From assembly GCA_024641245.1 (NCBI GenBank), contig JAHEDK010000006.1:38921-102920 (forward strand): a stretch of DNA of 64,000 bases. The letters are read 5' to 3'. Origin of the DNA: Actinomycetes bacterium (GTDB taxonomy: Bacteria; Actinomycetota; Acidimicrobiia; Spongiisociales; JAHEDJ01). The notes beneath the pieces are model-generated. The model did no database searches, was not told the DNA's origin, and saw only the letters and a list, made by a program, of their open reading frames with translations. Shown in pieces: positions 42,418 to 51,386 of this stretch. How positions within the stretch are numbered: position 1 is the first letter of the stretch; each line of letters starts with the position of its first letter. The position numbers were made by a program, and so were the translations under genes.

Positions 42418-42744
42418 ATGGGTATGCGACCGCAAGACATGCGCAAGCTGATGGAGCAGGCGCAGCAGATGCAGGAACAACTCGCCGCCGCGCAGAATGA
42501 GCTGGCCGCCGCCAGGTTTGACGGAAGCGCAGGAGGCGGCGTGGTAAAGGCAACGGTGACGGGCTCGAACGAGGTCGTCTCCGTTGAGATCGACCCGGCT
42601 GTGATCGACCCGGACGACGCCGAGATTCTCGGCGATCTGGTCGTGGCCGCCGTCAATCAGGCGATGAAAAATGCTGCCGATGCTGCGCAGCAATCGCTGG
42701 GTGGGTTGACCGGCGGACTCGACCTCGGCGGTCTTCTCGGTTGA
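42418..42744 (+). CDS. ybaB: YbaB/EbfC family nucleoid-associated protein
   Basis: A 108-residue protein of the YbaB/EbfC family: [20 protein letters not shown] followed by the beta sheet core ([36 protein letters not shown]) and a Gly/Leu-rich tail. These dimeric tweezers bind DNA. The place between dnaX and recR is conserved widely. Its stop overlaps the recR ATG (TGATG). Confidence 0.95.
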   Translation: MGMRPQDMRKLMEQAQQMQEQLAAAQNELAAARFDGSAGGGVVKATVTGSNEVVSVEIDPAVIDPDDAEILGDLVVAAVNQAMKNAADAAQQSLGGLTGGLDLGGLLG

Positions 42745-43337
42745 TGTTCGAAGGGCCGATTCAGCGGCTCATCGACGAGTTGGCGCGACTTCCCGGGATT
42801 GGTCAGAAGTCGGCCCAGCGGCTCGCGTTCCATCTGCTCAACACAGAGCGGGCCGATGCTCAGCGTCTGGCCGGTGCCATTATCGACATGCGGGATCAGG
42901 TTCGGTTGTGTGGCCGGTGTTTCAACGTCACCGGTGCGGAGGAATGCACGATTTGTCGCGATCTCAGGCGCGACCCAACCATTGTGTGCGTCGTCGAGCG
43001 GGCTCAGGAGATCGTCGTCATTGAGAAGACACAGGAGTTTCGCGGGCGCTACCACGTGCTGGGAGGAGCCCTCTCTCCGATCGACGGGATCGGTCCCGGC
43101 CAGCTGCGGATCACCGAGTTACGAACTCGGATCGGCAACGAGGGAATCGAGGAACTGATCGTGGCGACAAACCCGACGATCGAGGGCGACACGACTGCCA
43201 TGTATCTCGCTCGAGAGCTGAAACCCCTCGGCGTGAAGGTAACGAGACTCGCAAGCGGCCTCCCCGTTGGGGGAGACCTCGACTACGCCGACGAGTTGAC
43301 CCTCGGGCGGGCGCTGGTGGGCCGGCGGGAGATCTGA
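42744..43337 (+). CDS. recR: Recombination protein RecR
   Basis: A 197-residue RecR. It has the helix-hairpin-helix [17 protein letters not shown], four zinc cysteines ([19 protein letters not shown]), the Toprim domain ([33 protein letters not shown]) and a C-terminal [15 protein letters not shown] segment. It works with RecO/RecF to load RecA at gaps. ATG 42744 overlaps the ybaB stop; a TTG three bases earlier is an alternative. Confidence 0.96.
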   Translation: MFEGPIQRLIDELARLPGIGQKSAQRLAFHLLNTERADAQRLAGAIIDMRDQVRLCGRCFNVTGAEECTICRDLRRDPTIVCVVERAQEIVVIEKTQEFRGRYHVLGGALSPIDGIGPGQLRITELRTRIGNEGIEELIVATNPTIEGDTTAMYLARELKPLGVKVTRLASGLPVGGDLDYADELTLGRALVGRREI

Positions 43338-43397
43338 GGGTCGCAGCTTCGCTCCCGCAGTGCCCGGCCCGGGGCGGCCGGATAGGCTGCCCGGTAG

Positions 43398-44492
43398 ATG
43401 CGCATTCTCCTTGTTGAGCCGTACTTCGGTGGATCACACCGGGCCTGGGCGGAGGGGTATGCCCGCAACAGCGACCACGACATTCATCTTCTGACCTTGC
43501 CGGCCAGGTTCTGGACCTGGCGGATGCGGGGAGGGGCTGTGACACTCGCTGAGGAGACGGAGCGATGGGCACGGCAGCACGGCCGGCCGGATCTTGTCCT
43601 GGCAACCGACATGCTGGATCTTCCGGCCTATCTCGGAGCTGCCAGGAGGGGCCTCGGCGATGCGCCCGTTGCGTACTACCTCCACGAGAGCCAGTTCACC
43701 TACCCGTGGTCGCCGCAGCTGCGCTCAGACTTTCAGTATGCCTATGTCAACTGGGCCTCTATGCAGTCTGCTGATCTTGTTCTCTTCAACTCGGCCTTTC
43801 ACCGTGATGTCGCGTTCGAGCAACTGCCGGGATTCCTGCGTCAGTTTCCGGACTTCACGCACGAGCACCTGATCGATGCGGTTCGAATCAAGTCTGCGGT
43901 GCTGCATGTCGGTGTCGACTTGCGCCGTCTCGATGAAGTCTCCGCGTTGAGAGGGGGCGATCCGCCGCTGATTCTGTGGAACCAACGCTGGGAGCATGAC
44001 AAGGATCCGGCCGCGTTCTTCCGGGCCCTGTTCGGCGTCGCCGACGATGGCGTCGAGTTCCGCCTGGCCGTATGCGGCGAGAACTTCCGACAGGTGCCTG
44101 AGGAGTTCGCCGAAGCCGAGCACCGATTTTCGGACCATCTGATCCACTTCGGGTTTGCAGATGAGGAGGCGTATGTGCGATTGCTTCGGAGTGCCGACGT
44201 GGTTGTGAGCACGGCACTTCATGAGTTCTTCGGCATCGCGGTTGTGGAAGCTGCCTACGCCGGGGCGTTTCCGGTGCTTCCAGACCGCCTGTCGTATCCG
44301 GAGATCATGCCCGGATCGGTCCACGACCGGTCGCTCTATCAGGAAGGTGAACTACAAGAGCGACTCCGCTGGGCGCTCGGGCACCCAGCCGAGCGTCGAG
44401 CGGCGGCGGCTTCGCTCAGAGATCCGCTCGGGCGATTCGATTGGTCCGCAATGGCGCCAACCTACGACCGGGTGCTCGAGGCGCTCACCTAG
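43398..44492 (+). CDS. DUF3524-type glycosyltransferase, tRNA-queuosine mannosyltransferase-like
   Basis: A 364-residue GT-B glycosyltransferase. The N-terminal half matches DUF3524 as in human GTDC1 (QTMAN): LLVEPYFGGSHRAWAEG, LPARFWTWRMRGGA, YYLHESQFTYPWS and SDFQYAYVNWASMQSADLVLFNSAFH. The C-terminal half has ILWNQRWEHDKDPAAFF and a donor-binding region STALHEFFGIAVVEAAYAGAFPVLP. The vertebrate enzyme attaches mannose to queuosine in tRNA-Asp. Bacterial homologues exist, but whether this one modifies tRNA is inference. It follows recR by 60 bases in the same direction and precedes a HAD phosphatase gene by 18 bases. Confidence 0.85.
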   Translation: MRILLVEPYFGGSHRAWAEGYARNSDHDIHLLTLPARFWTWRMRGGAVTLAEETERWARQHGRPDLVLATDMLDLPAYLGAARRGLGDAPVAYYLHESQFTYPWSPQLRSDFQYAYVNWASMQSADLVLFNSAFHRDVAFEQLPGFLRQFPDFTHEHLIDAVRIKSAVLHVGVDLRRLDEVSALRGGDPPLILWNQRWEHDKDPAAFFRALFGVADDGVEFRLAVCGENFRQVPEEFAEAEHRFSDHLIHFGFADEEAYVRLLRSADVVVSTALHEFFGIAVVEAAYAGAFPVLPDRLSYPEIMPGSVHDRSLYQEGELQERLRWALGHPAERRAAAASLRDPLGRFDWSAMAPTYDRVLEALT

Positions 44493-44510
44493 CGCTACCG
44501 TCATACGCTC

Positions 44511-45173
44511 ATGCAGCACGTCGTATGGGACTGGAACGGGACACTCCTCAACGATCTCGAGCAGGTCGTGCAGTCCGTAAATGTTGCGTTGGCGTCATTC
44601 AATGCCGGCCCCATTACGGCCGACGACTATCGAGCCGGATATACGCGCCCGGTCGTCTTGTTCTATGAACACCTTTTGAGCCGCCCGGTCAGTCACGAGG
44701 AGTGGGAGCAACTCGACATAATGTTCCACGACGCCTACCGGGAAGCATTGGCTGAGGCGCAACTGGCACCTGATGCATTGGCGGCCATGGAGGCAGTCGA
44801 CGACGCCGGTTGGACCCAGTCGCTTCTGTCGATGTTTCCTCACGATGAGTTGCTCGAGACGCTGGCAGGGCGGGGAATCGGGGACATGTTGATCGCGATC
44901 GACGGTTTGCGGGCGGGGAGGGGGGAACGCAAGTACGGCAGCCTCGTCCGGCACCTGGAGCACGTCGCTCAGAAGATCGGGGGACCGCTCGATCCCACCA
45001 CGGTCGTGATGATTGGAGATGCACTCGACGATGCCGACGCGGCCGAGGGTCTCGGCATAAAATGCGTCCTCTACGCCAGCGGATCGCACCCGCGGGCGAA
45101 GCTCGAGGCTACGGGACATCCAGTTTCGGATTCGTTGATCGAAGCGTTGGCCGTGGCAGGGGTGACCGCGTAA
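44511..45173 (+). CDS. HAD-superfamily phosphatase (phosphoglycolate phosphatase-like)
   Basis: A 220-residue HAD hydrolase with motif I VVWDWNGTLLND, motif II QSLLSMFPH, a Lys in RGERKYGSLVRHL and motif IV VVMIGDALDDADAAEGLG. It has a helical cap domain after motif I. WDWNGTLL is typical of the phosphoglycolate phosphatase-like group. The substrate is unknown. It ends the dnaX-recR direction group and converges on a lipoprotein gene; the 61-base gap is GC-rich without a clear hairpin. Confidence 0.88.
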   Translation: MQHVVWDWNGTLLNDLEQVVQSVNVALASFNAGPITADDYRAGYTRPVVLFYEHLLSRPVSHEEWEQLDIMFHDAYREALAEAQLAPDALAAMEAVDDAGWTQSLLSMFPHDELLETLAGRGIGDMLIAIDGLRAGRGERKYGSLVRHLEHVAQKIGGPLDPTTVVMIGDALDDADAAEGLGIKCVLYASGSHPRAKLEATGHPVSDSLIEALAVAGVTA

Positions 45174-45234
45174 TCATTCGTCCGGGTCCCGGCGTAGCTC
45201 CATCCCGTGGAGGGGGGCGCCGGAACGGGGGCGA

Positions 45235-45807
45235 TCAGGGCTGCAGTTGAGTGAAGATCCCCTGGCATTGCGCCATCGCCGCTTGGAACACTGGGTCGTC
45301 CTGATCGATCCCAGCACCCAACTCGAAGAATCCGCTCATGCCGGCCGAGAAGTCGGGATCGGGCATGTCGTAGCCGTTCTCACGCATGCACGTCGTGAAC
45401 TCGAGGAAGGTGTCCTGCAACTCGACGAGGTCCGGCATTTGCCCTCCTCCAAATGAAACGCCTTCCAGGTACTCCGAACAAGCGGCCATCGCCGTCTCGA
45501 GTGTGGCCTGGATCTCCTCGGGAGTCGAGCCGAATGCCATCATGTCGAGCTCATCCATGGTCAGGTTGCCTTCAGCATCAAGTGTCGGGTCGGGGAAGTC
45601 CAGACCCTGATCTCGCATGCATTGCGAAAACTCGAGTGCCTGTTCCTCGCTGAACTCAGTTTGCGTCGTGGTGTAGGTGGTGACCGAGGCAGGGGTAGTT
45701 GTCGAACTCTCGAGGGTGGCGATTCCTTCGCCCGTGTCATCGCTCCCACAGGCGGCGATGAGAACGGCAACGGTGATGAGGAGCAGAATGTTGGAACGTC
45801 GTGTCAT
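45235..45807 (-). CDS. Small lipoprotein with duplicated CMRxxGxDxPDP repeat
   Basis: A 190-residue protein. The signal MTRRSNILLLITVAVLIAAC has a lipobox (LIAAC), then a Ser/Thr linker. Two repeats follow, about residues 50-120 and 130-188. Each starts EF(S/T)xCMR(D/E)xGxDxPDP and ends with a Cys in an AxxxC segment, so each repeat likely has its own disulfide. I choose ATG 45807, 11 bases after AGGAG; a TTG 9 bases upstream is too close to that site. Lipoproteins of this pattern are frequent in actinobacteria and uncharacterised. Confidence 0.82.
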   Translation of the reverse strand: MTRRSNILLLITVAVLIAACGSDDTGEGIATLESSTTTPASVTTYTTTQTEFSEEQALEFSQCMRDQGLDFPDPTLDAEGNLTMDELDMMAFGSTPEEIQATLETAMAACSEYLEGVSFGGGQMPDLVELQDTFLEFTTCMRENGYDMPDPDFSAGMSGFFELGAGIDQDDPVFQAAMAQCQGIFTQLQP

Positions 45808-45931
45808 CTCGATCAAGTCTCCTGCCGATATTCTCGCACGGGTGCGGGGTATCGGTACTTCCGACGATACGAATGACCTTCAAATGAACGGACGAGCCGC
45901 GCGGGCCTGGATCGATGAGAGAGCTCTCGCT

Positions 45932-45988
45932 AGAACTCAGAACCTTGAACTCAGAACCTATTGGCTCAGAACCTAGAACTCAGAACCC
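45932..45988 (-). repeat. Heptamer repeats AGAACTC/AGAACCT
   Basis: Eight near-copies in sevens: AGAACTC, AGAACCT, TGAACTC, AGAACCT, then after an 8-base unit AGAACCT, AGAACTC, AGAACCC. They end 8 bases before the glpX stop. On the glpX strand this reads GGTTCTG/GAGTTCT immediately after the gene. Confidence 0.85.
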
Positions 45989-45995
45989 GCAGGTC

Positions 45996-46982
45996 TCAGT
46001 CGTAGACGAGGGCGCTGATCTCGCGCAGTCTGTTGAAGTTGTGGCGAGCGTGTACCCATCGGACGGACCCCGTCTTCGAGCGCATCACGACCGAATGTGT
46101 GCGAGCCCCATCGGCGAAGAACTCAACGCCGCGGAGGAACTCGCCACCGGTCACACCGGTGGCGGCAAAAAACACATTGTCCGATCTGACCAGGTCTCGA
46201 TGGGTGAGCACGGAGTCGATGTCAAGGCCATTCTCACGTGCGTAGATACGCTCTGACTCGTCGCGCGGCCAGAGGCGAGCCTGAATCTCGCCACCCATGC
46301 AAGTCAGCGCCGCGGCAGCAATCACGGCCTCGGGGGAACCACCAATACCGAGGAGGATGTCAATCCCCGTGTCTTCGTCTGCGGTGGCGATGGCGCCCGA
46401 GATGTCACCATCACGGATCAGGCGGATACGGGCGCCGACGCGGCGCACGGCGTCGATGTACCGCTCATTGCGTGGACGGTCGAGGATGATGGCCGTGATG
46501 TCGTTGACGTCCTTGCCCTCGGCCGCCGCGACCGCATGGAGGTTGTCCTCGACCGGGGCATCCAGATCGATCTTCCCAGCTGCCGCCGGACCGACCGCGA
46601 TCTTGTCCATGTAGACCACCGAACCAGGCGAATACATCGATCCACGATCCGAAACGGCGATGACCGCCAGGGCGCCCGGCATCCCTTGGGCGGAGAGAGT
46701 TGTTCCATCGACGGGATCCACGGCGACGTCGACCATTGGACCGTTGCCGTTACCGACTGCCTCGCCGTTGTACAGCATCGGAGCTTCGTCCTTCTCGCCC
46801 TCACCGATAACGACGATGCCATCCATGTCGACCGACCGGAGAATGGCCCGCATGCCGTCGACCGCCGCCTGATCGACGCCCTCTTTGTCTCCGCGACCCT
46901 GCCAGCGGGCCGCGGCCATGGCGGCGGTCTCAGTTACCCGGGCGAGGTCGAAAGCGAGGTTCCGGTCGGGTGTTTCGGTCAT
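45996..46982 (-). CDS. glpX: Fructose-1,6-bisphosphatase class II
   Basis: A 328-residue GlpX. Metal-site motifs are VIGEGEKDEAPML and VDVAVDPVDGTT, followed by ATDEDTGID-like sequence (ATADEDTGIDILLGIGGSPE) and the C-terminal FFAATGVTGGEFLRGV. It hydrolyses fructose-1,6-bisphosphate in gluconeogenesis and is the main FBPase in actinobacteria. It starts one base after the thiolase stop, so the two genes are co-transcribed. Confidence 0.95.
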   Translation of the reverse strand: MTETPDRNLAFDLARVTETAAMAAARWQGRGDKEGVDQAAVDGMRAILRSVDMDGIVVIGEGEKDEAPMLYNGEAVGNGNGPMVDVAVDPVDGTTLSAQGMPGALAVIAVSDRGSMYSPGSVVYMDKIAVGPAAAGKIDLDAPVEDNLHAVAAAEGKDVNDITAIILDRPRNERYIDAVRRVGARIRLIRDGDISGAIATADEDTGIDILLGIGGSPEAVIAAAALTCMGGEIQARLWPRDESERIYARENGLDIDSVLTHRDLVRSDNVFFAATGVTGGEFLRGVEFFADGARTHSVVMRSKTGSVRWVHARHNFNRLREISALVYD

Positions 46983-46983
46983 A

Positions 46984-48162
46984 TCAGGCCACCTTCACTA
47001 TGAGCGCGTCGCCCTGTCCACCGCCGCCGCACAGGGTGGCTGCTCCGATGCCACCTCCCCGCTGCCGGAGGGCATTGATCAGTGTTACGACGAGCCGGGC
47101 GCCGGTTGCACCGATCGGATGACCCAGCGCAACCGCGCCGCCGTGGACGTTGACCTTCTCAACCGGGATGTCCAGCATCCGGGCCGACCAGAGCGCGACC
47201 GCCGCAAACGCTTCGTTGATCTCGACGAGATCGAGATCCGAGGCGTTCATGCCGGCTTTCTTGAGTGCAACCTGGAGCGCTTCGGCCGGTCGCTCGTGCA
47301 GGGTGGCGTCCCTCCCTCCGATCTGGCCGTAGGCGATAACGTCGGCGAGGATCGGGAGGCCGGCGGCCTCAGCTGCCTTGCGATCGGCGGCGATGACTGC
47401 GGCTCCGCCGTCCGATATCTGTGACGCGTTTCCGGCGGTGATCGTGCCATCTTCCACGAACGCCGGTCGGAGGTTACCCAGTGACTCGACGGTGGTCCCT
47501 GCCCTGACCCCTTCGTCGACGTCAAACAGGATGGGGTCGCCCTTTCGCTGTGGGATCGAGAGTTGGACGATCTCGTCCGCGAAGGCACCGCTGTCGGCCG
47601 CGGCGATTGTGCGGGCATGGCTTTCAGCAGACCACTCGTCCTGTTCCTCACGACTGATCCCGAGCTGGCGATTCTTGTGATCTGAGCTCTCGCCCATCGT
47701 GCACTGGTCGAAGGCGCAGTAGAGCCCGTCATGCAACATGACGTCGACAAGGGTTGCGTCGCCGAGCCGGTTTCCATTGCGCAGTTCGCGGAGGATGTGC
47801 GGTGCGTTCGTCATCGACTCCATTCCGCCGGCAACGACGAACGACGCCTCACCGAGCCGGATCGAACGGTCGGCGAGCCCGATGGCGGCTAGGCCGGACA
47901 GGCAGACCTTGTTGATCGTGATCGCCGGAACGGTCATGGGGATGCCGGCTCTGGTGGCGGCAACCCGGGAGGTGATCTGACCTTCTCCTGCCTGAAGTAC
48001 CTGTCCGAAGATCACTTCGTCGATCTTGTCGGCATCCAGTCCCGAGCGCTCAAGTGCTCCCTCGATCGCTCTGCCGCCGAGATCCACGGCGCGAAGCGGC
48101 GAAAGGCTCCCTCCGAACTTTCCGATCGCTGTGCGGGCGATCCCGCTGATGACTGCACCCAT
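46984..48162 (-). CDS. Acetyl-CoA acetyltransferase (thiolase)
   Basis: A 392-residue thiolase. The nucleophilic Cys lies in INKVCLSGLAAI, the catalytic His in GGAVALGHPIGATGAR and the second Cys in TLCGGGGQGDA. GGMESMTNAPHIL is also conserved. Length and sequence fit acetoacetyl-CoA thiolase or 3-ketoacyl-CoA thiolase; the direction of use is not decided by sequence. It is divergent from methylmalonyl-CoA epimerase and followed by glpX. Confidence 0.94.
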   Translation of the reverse strand: MGAVISGIARTAIGKFGGSLSPLRAVDLGGRAIEGALERSGLDADKIDEVIFGQVLQAGEGQITSRVAATRAGIPMTVPAITINKVCLSGLAAIGLADRSIRLGEASFVVAGGMESMTNAPHILRELRNGNRLGDATLVDVMLHDGLYCAFDQCTMGESSDHKNRQLGISREEQDEWSAESHARTIAAADSGAFADEIVQLSIPQRKGDPILFDVDEGVRAGTTVESLGNLRPAFVEDGTITAGNASQISDGGAAVIAADRKAAEAAGLPILADVIAYGQIGGRDATLHERPAEALQVALKKAGMNASDLDLVEINEAFAAVALWSARMLDIPVEKVNVHGGAVALGHPIGATGARLVVTLINALRQRGGGIGAATLCGGGGQGDALIVKVA

Positions 48163-48231
48163 TGATCGCTACCTCCTGATCGGGAGCCTACCTGAGGTAA
48201 CGCAACGTCTTTCCCGGTAGTCTCAGAATCC

Positions 48232-48639
48232 GTGAAGCTCCTCAACCTCGATCATGTCGCCATCGCCGTCGCAGATCTCGACGAAGCTGTTGCCGGTTAT
48301 CGAAGGCAGTACGGCGTTGAGCCGCTCTCTCGAGAGGTTGTCGAAGAGCAAGGGGTCGAGGAAGCAATGATTCCCGTTGGGGGCTCGTTCGTGCAGTTGC
48401 TTCGTCCTCTCTCAGACGAGTCTCCCGTCGGCCGGTTCCTGGCGAAGAACGGTCCGGGCCTCCACCATGTCGCATATGCAGTTCCCTCCATCGACGACGC
48501 GCTGGCCCACCTCAAAGCCGAGGGAGTACGTCTAATCGACCAGTCGCCTCGTACGGGTGGGAGGGGAGCGAGAATCGCGTTCGTGCATCCCAAGGAACTG
48601 GCGGGAACACTGATCGAGTTGGTGGAACTCCATGAGTAG
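48232..48639 (+). CDS. Methylmalonyl-CoA epimerase
   Basis: A 135-residue vicinal-oxygen-chelate protein. Metal-binding His in LNLDHVAIAVADLDEAV and in GPGLHHVAYAV, Glu in GTLIELVEL. The length fits methylmalonyl-CoA epimerase, which interconverts (S)- and (R)-methylmalonyl-CoA in propionate metabolism. It starts with GTG. The next gene overlaps it by 8 bases and looks like an acyl-CoA carboxylase epsilon subunit, which fits the propionyl-CoA pathway. Confidence 0.93.
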   Translation: MKLLNLDHVAIAVADLDEAVAGYRRQYGVEPLSREVVEEQGVEEAMIPVGGSFVQLLRPLSDESPVGRFLAKNGPGLHHVAYAVPSIDDALAHLKAEGVRLIDQSPRTGGRGARIAFVHPKELAGTLIELVELHE

Positions 48640-48862
48640 CGAGATCCGGATTCGTGGTGGAATCGGGCCGTCTGAGACGGCGGCGATCATGGCGGCGATT
48701 CATCAACTCATCGAAGAGGAGCTGGCTTCCCGGGCGATGATGACGCCCCGGAACATCCCGACTGCCTGGGTTCGTTCGGGTCAGCGCAGGGTCGTGAGAT
48801 CGCCCCGCCACACGACGACCGAACTGAGTATCTACGGAGTCACCGACGGGCAGATGGGATGA
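48632..48862 (+). CDS. Possible acyl-CoA carboxylase epsilon-like subunit (76 aa)
   Basis: This short protein begins SSEIRIRGGIGPSETAAIMAAI, resembling the RGxPxxEELAALxAVL opening of actinobacterial AccE/PccE subunits, and contains TAWVRSGQRR, like the conserved Trp region at their C terminus. These small subunits stabilise acetyl- or propionyl-CoA carboxylase. The identification is tentative because the family is short and variable. Overlap with the methylmalonyl-CoA epimerase gene supports a propionyl-CoA link. The carboxylase alpha and beta genes are not in the window. Confidence 0.6.
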   Translation: MSSEIRIRGGIGPSETAAIMAAIHQLIEEELASRAMMTPRNIPTAWVRSGQRRVVRSPRHTTTELSIYGVTDGQMG

Positions 48863-48868
48863 AAAGGC

Positions 48869-48896
48869 GGTTCTAGGTTCTAGGTTGTGGGTTCTA
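48869..48896 (+). repeat. Heptamer repeats GGTTCTA
   Basis: Four units in sevens: GGTTCTA, GGTTCTA, GGTTGTG, GGTTCTA. They fill the 38-base gap between the epsilon-like gene's stop and the murJ stop, starting 7 bases after the former. Confidence 0.85.
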
Positions 48897-48900
48897 TCGC

Positions 48901-50490
48901 CTATCGCTGGCGGCGGCGCAGTCCGGCTAGTTCCGGAGCTCTCAACAGGCGCGCCACCCCGATGAACACCGACCCGACTACCAGCGCTCCGACCGCCAGC
49001 GATCCGAGAGATCGCCAGAAACCCGCGGCGGTGATGGCACCGGTGACCGACGACACCGCCCACCATCCTGCTGCCGCGGCCATACCGGCCGCAATAGCGC
49101 TCCGAACCGTGGAGATCAGCAGCGGCCGGAGCTCACCGGTACCGGTCCGGTGATACCAGACGGTGGCCATGAGGACGGTGTAAACGACCATTGCCAGCGT
49201 GCTGGCCAGTGCCATACCCGGCGTGCCCATTAGGTCGAAGAGCCAGAGGTATAGGCCGATTCCGACCACAGTTCCGATGGTGCCGGTGGTGACCGGTACC
49301 CACATTTCTCGTCGTGCATAGAAGCCGCGGGCATACAGCTGATGGGCCCCCCAGACGGGGATACTGAAGGCGTACGGAACGAGTGCGGCGGCCGTTCCCA
49401 CCGTGGCGGCGGTAGTGAACTCACCCCTTTCGAAGACCACTCTGACGGCCGGTTGCGAAGCTGCGAGGACGGCTGCGGTGGCGGCCGCTCCCGCGAAGAC
49501 CGTGTACTGGAGGGCCTTGCGCAGGGTGGCGGCCAGTTCTGTGTGGCGGCCCTCCGCAAAGAGCCTGGTGAGGAACGGATAGGCAGCCACACCGGCCGCC
49601 TGGGCGATCATCCCGACCGGCAGCATGTTGAGGCGCCGCGCGAGGCCAAGTTGTGTAATCGACCCTTCGCCCGCCCATTGGCCGAAGATGCGCACGAACT
49701 GTTCATCGAGGACCGCAATCGATTGACCCAGCATGAGAGGAAGGGCCAGCACGGCATACTCCCAAACCGAAGGGTGCCGCCATGGTGTACCCGGCATCCA
49801 GCGGAGCCCGGCTCGTCTGGCTCCGTAGACCTGGAGTGAGAAGTTGCCGATGATTGCTCCGGCCAGAGCTCCGTAAACGAACCCGGTCGGGGAGGGCTTA
49901 CCGATGGCCCAGCTGATCAGTCCTCCGGCGATGATGCTCAGGTTGTAGACAAGGGGGGCCAGAGCCGGAATGAGGAACTGCCGTTTGGCGTACTGCACGG
50001 CCATGAGCAGCGAACCCAGCAGGAAGAAGAGCTGGGCAGGAGCAACGATCCTGGTTAGTGAAGCGACCTCAGCAAGCTGCATCTCGGTGAGTCGTTTGGC
50101 TGCATCTGAAACGGGCAGCCAGTCGGACAACCTGACGAAGAGCAGATCAACGAGCGGCCTGGCAAAGATGATGGTCAGTGCGGTGAGGGCCGTCATCGCC
50201 AGCGTGACCGGGCGAAGGACGGCTGCAAACGACCGCCACGCCCCTTCCTCGTCGTCATCGACGAAGTAGCGGGAGAGGATCGGAATGAACGTGATGGTCA
50301 TGTACCCGCCCGCCATGAGGTAGAAGAGCAGATCGGGAATGAAGAAGGCGGCGAAGTAGATATCGCCGGCGGCAGTAGCTCCGAGGAGGTTGGCGATGAG
50401 CAGATCGCGGAGTAGACCTAGGACCCTGGACAGCACGATCCCACCGGAAACGACGAGTGCCGCAGCGCCGATGGTCGTTCGGCGGCTCAT
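48901..50490 (-). CDS. murJ: Lipid II flippase MurJ
   Basis: The protein is about 529 residues with 14 or so membrane helices of the MOP exporter superfamily. The start MSRRTTIGAAALVVSGGIVLSRVLG (read at residues 1-25) and the loop RDLLIANLLGATAAGDIYFAAFFIPD match MurJ/MviN. Later FARGFYARRE-like sequence (LYARGFYARREMWVP) is also conserved. It moves lipid II across the membrane for peptidoglycan synthesis. ATG 50490 overlaps the stop of the PHP gene by 4 bases (ATGA); the frame remains open upstream but inside that gene. Confidence 0.93.
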   Translation of the reverse strand: MSRRTTIGAAALVVSGGIVLSRVLGLLRDLLIANLLGATAAGDIYFAAFFIPDLLFYLMAGGYMTITFIPILSRYFVDDDEEGAWRSFAAVLRPVTLAMTALTALTIIFARPLVDLLFVRLSDWLPVSDAAKRLTEMQLAEVASLTRIVAPAQLFFLLGSLLMAVQYAKRQFLIPALAPLVYNLSIIAGGLISWAIGKPSPTGFVYGALAGAIIGNFSLQVYGARRAGLRWMPGTPWRHPSVWEYAVLALPLMLGQSIAVLDEQFVRIFGQWAGEGSITQLGLARRLNMLPVGMIAQAAGVAAYPFLTRLFAEGRHTELAATLRKALQYTVFAGAAATAAVLAASQPAVRVVFERGEFTTAATVGTAAALVPYAFSIPVWGAHQLYARGFYARREMWVPVTTGTIGTVVGIGLYLWLFDLMGTPGMALASTLAMVVYTVLMATVWYHRTGTGELRPLLISTVRSAIAAGMAAAAGWWAVSSVTGAITAAGFWRSLGSLAVGALVVGSVFIGVARLLRAPELAGLRRRQR

Positions 50491-51341
50491 CGCGGCAGAG
50501 CGGCTTGCGCCGCTTTCAGTTCCTCGAGCACCTCGTCGGCGACGACGAGGTCGCCCCAACCGGTTCCCAGCTGGAGACCGCTCTTGTACGTTCCGTGGTA
50601 GTCGGAACCGCCGGAAGGAATCATCCCGAACGATCTGGTCAACTCGGCCAGCGCGATCCGCTCCTCAATCGAGTATTCGGGGTAGTAGCAGTCGATTCCG
50701 GCGAGGCCGATTCCGGCGAGGTGGGAGAATGCCTCACGGAATTGCGTTTCCGAATCGAGTCCCATCGTGTAGGGGTGTGAGAGGATCGGCAAAGCACGAG
50801 ACCGGAGCGCCAGCTCGATCGACTCCTCGGGGGTGAGTCGCTCGCGACCAACGTACGCAGGCCGGCCGTTGCCGAGGTACTCGTCGAACGCCGCTCGCAT
50901 ATCCTCGACGACTCCTTTGCGGACGAGCAGGGCGGCCACGTGCGGCCTTCCCGCCACGCCGACGTCCGCCTCCCGGGCGACCTCGTCTGTGGTTATCTCG
51001 ATTCCGAGGTCGTTGAGTCTTTCCACGATGCGATCGTTGCGCTCGGCCCGCCCTCTCTGCAGGCGGTTCAGGCGGTCCTGGAGCGGTCCCGACCCGGGTT
51101 CGAGAAACAACACGACCAGGTGGAGCGTTCCGGGTTCCCATTCACATGAGATCTCCACTCCGGGTATGAGTTCGATGTCGAGATTCCGGGCAGCCGATCG
51201 GGCTTCCGGAATGCCGTCCTGTGTGTCGTGATCCGTGAGGGCAAATGCGGTGAGGCCGATGGAGTGAGCCGCCTCGACGAGATCGCCCGGCAAGTCGGAG
51301 CCGTCTGAATAGCGGCTGTGGGTGTGGAGATCGACGGGCAT
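50487..51341 (-). CDS. PHP-domain phosphoesterase (3',5'-nucleoside bisphosphatase type)
   Basis: The protein is 284 residues. It begins PVDLHTHSRYSDGSDLPGDLV, the first metal motif, then ALTDHDTQDGIPEA, LIPGVEISCEW, RPHVAALLV, LSHPYTMG and GGSDYHGTYK, which complete the trinuclear site. This layout is that of TrpH/RNase AM-like PHP enzymes that remove phosphate from nucleoside 3',5'-bisphosphates or trim RNA 5' ends. ATG 51341 is placed directly before the first metal motif. It is co-translated with murJ. Confidence 0.9.
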   Translation of the reverse strand: MPVDLHTHSRYSDGSDLPGDLVEAAHSIGLTAFALTDHDTQDGIPEARSAARNLDIELIPGVEISCEWEPGTLHLVVLFLEPGSGPLQDRLNRLQRGRAERNDRIVERLNDLGIEITTDEVAREADVGVAGRPHVAALLVRKGVVEDMRAAFDEYLGNGRPAYVGRERLTPEESIELALRSRALPILSHPYTMGLDSETQFREAFSHLAGIGLAGIDCYYPEYSIEERIALAELTRSFGMIPSGGSDYHGTYKSGLQLGTGWGDLVVADEVLEELKAAQAALPR

Positions 51342-51386
51342 GTCCGCCCGGCAGGGTAGCGACACGCGCCGCTCGTCCCGGCCATC

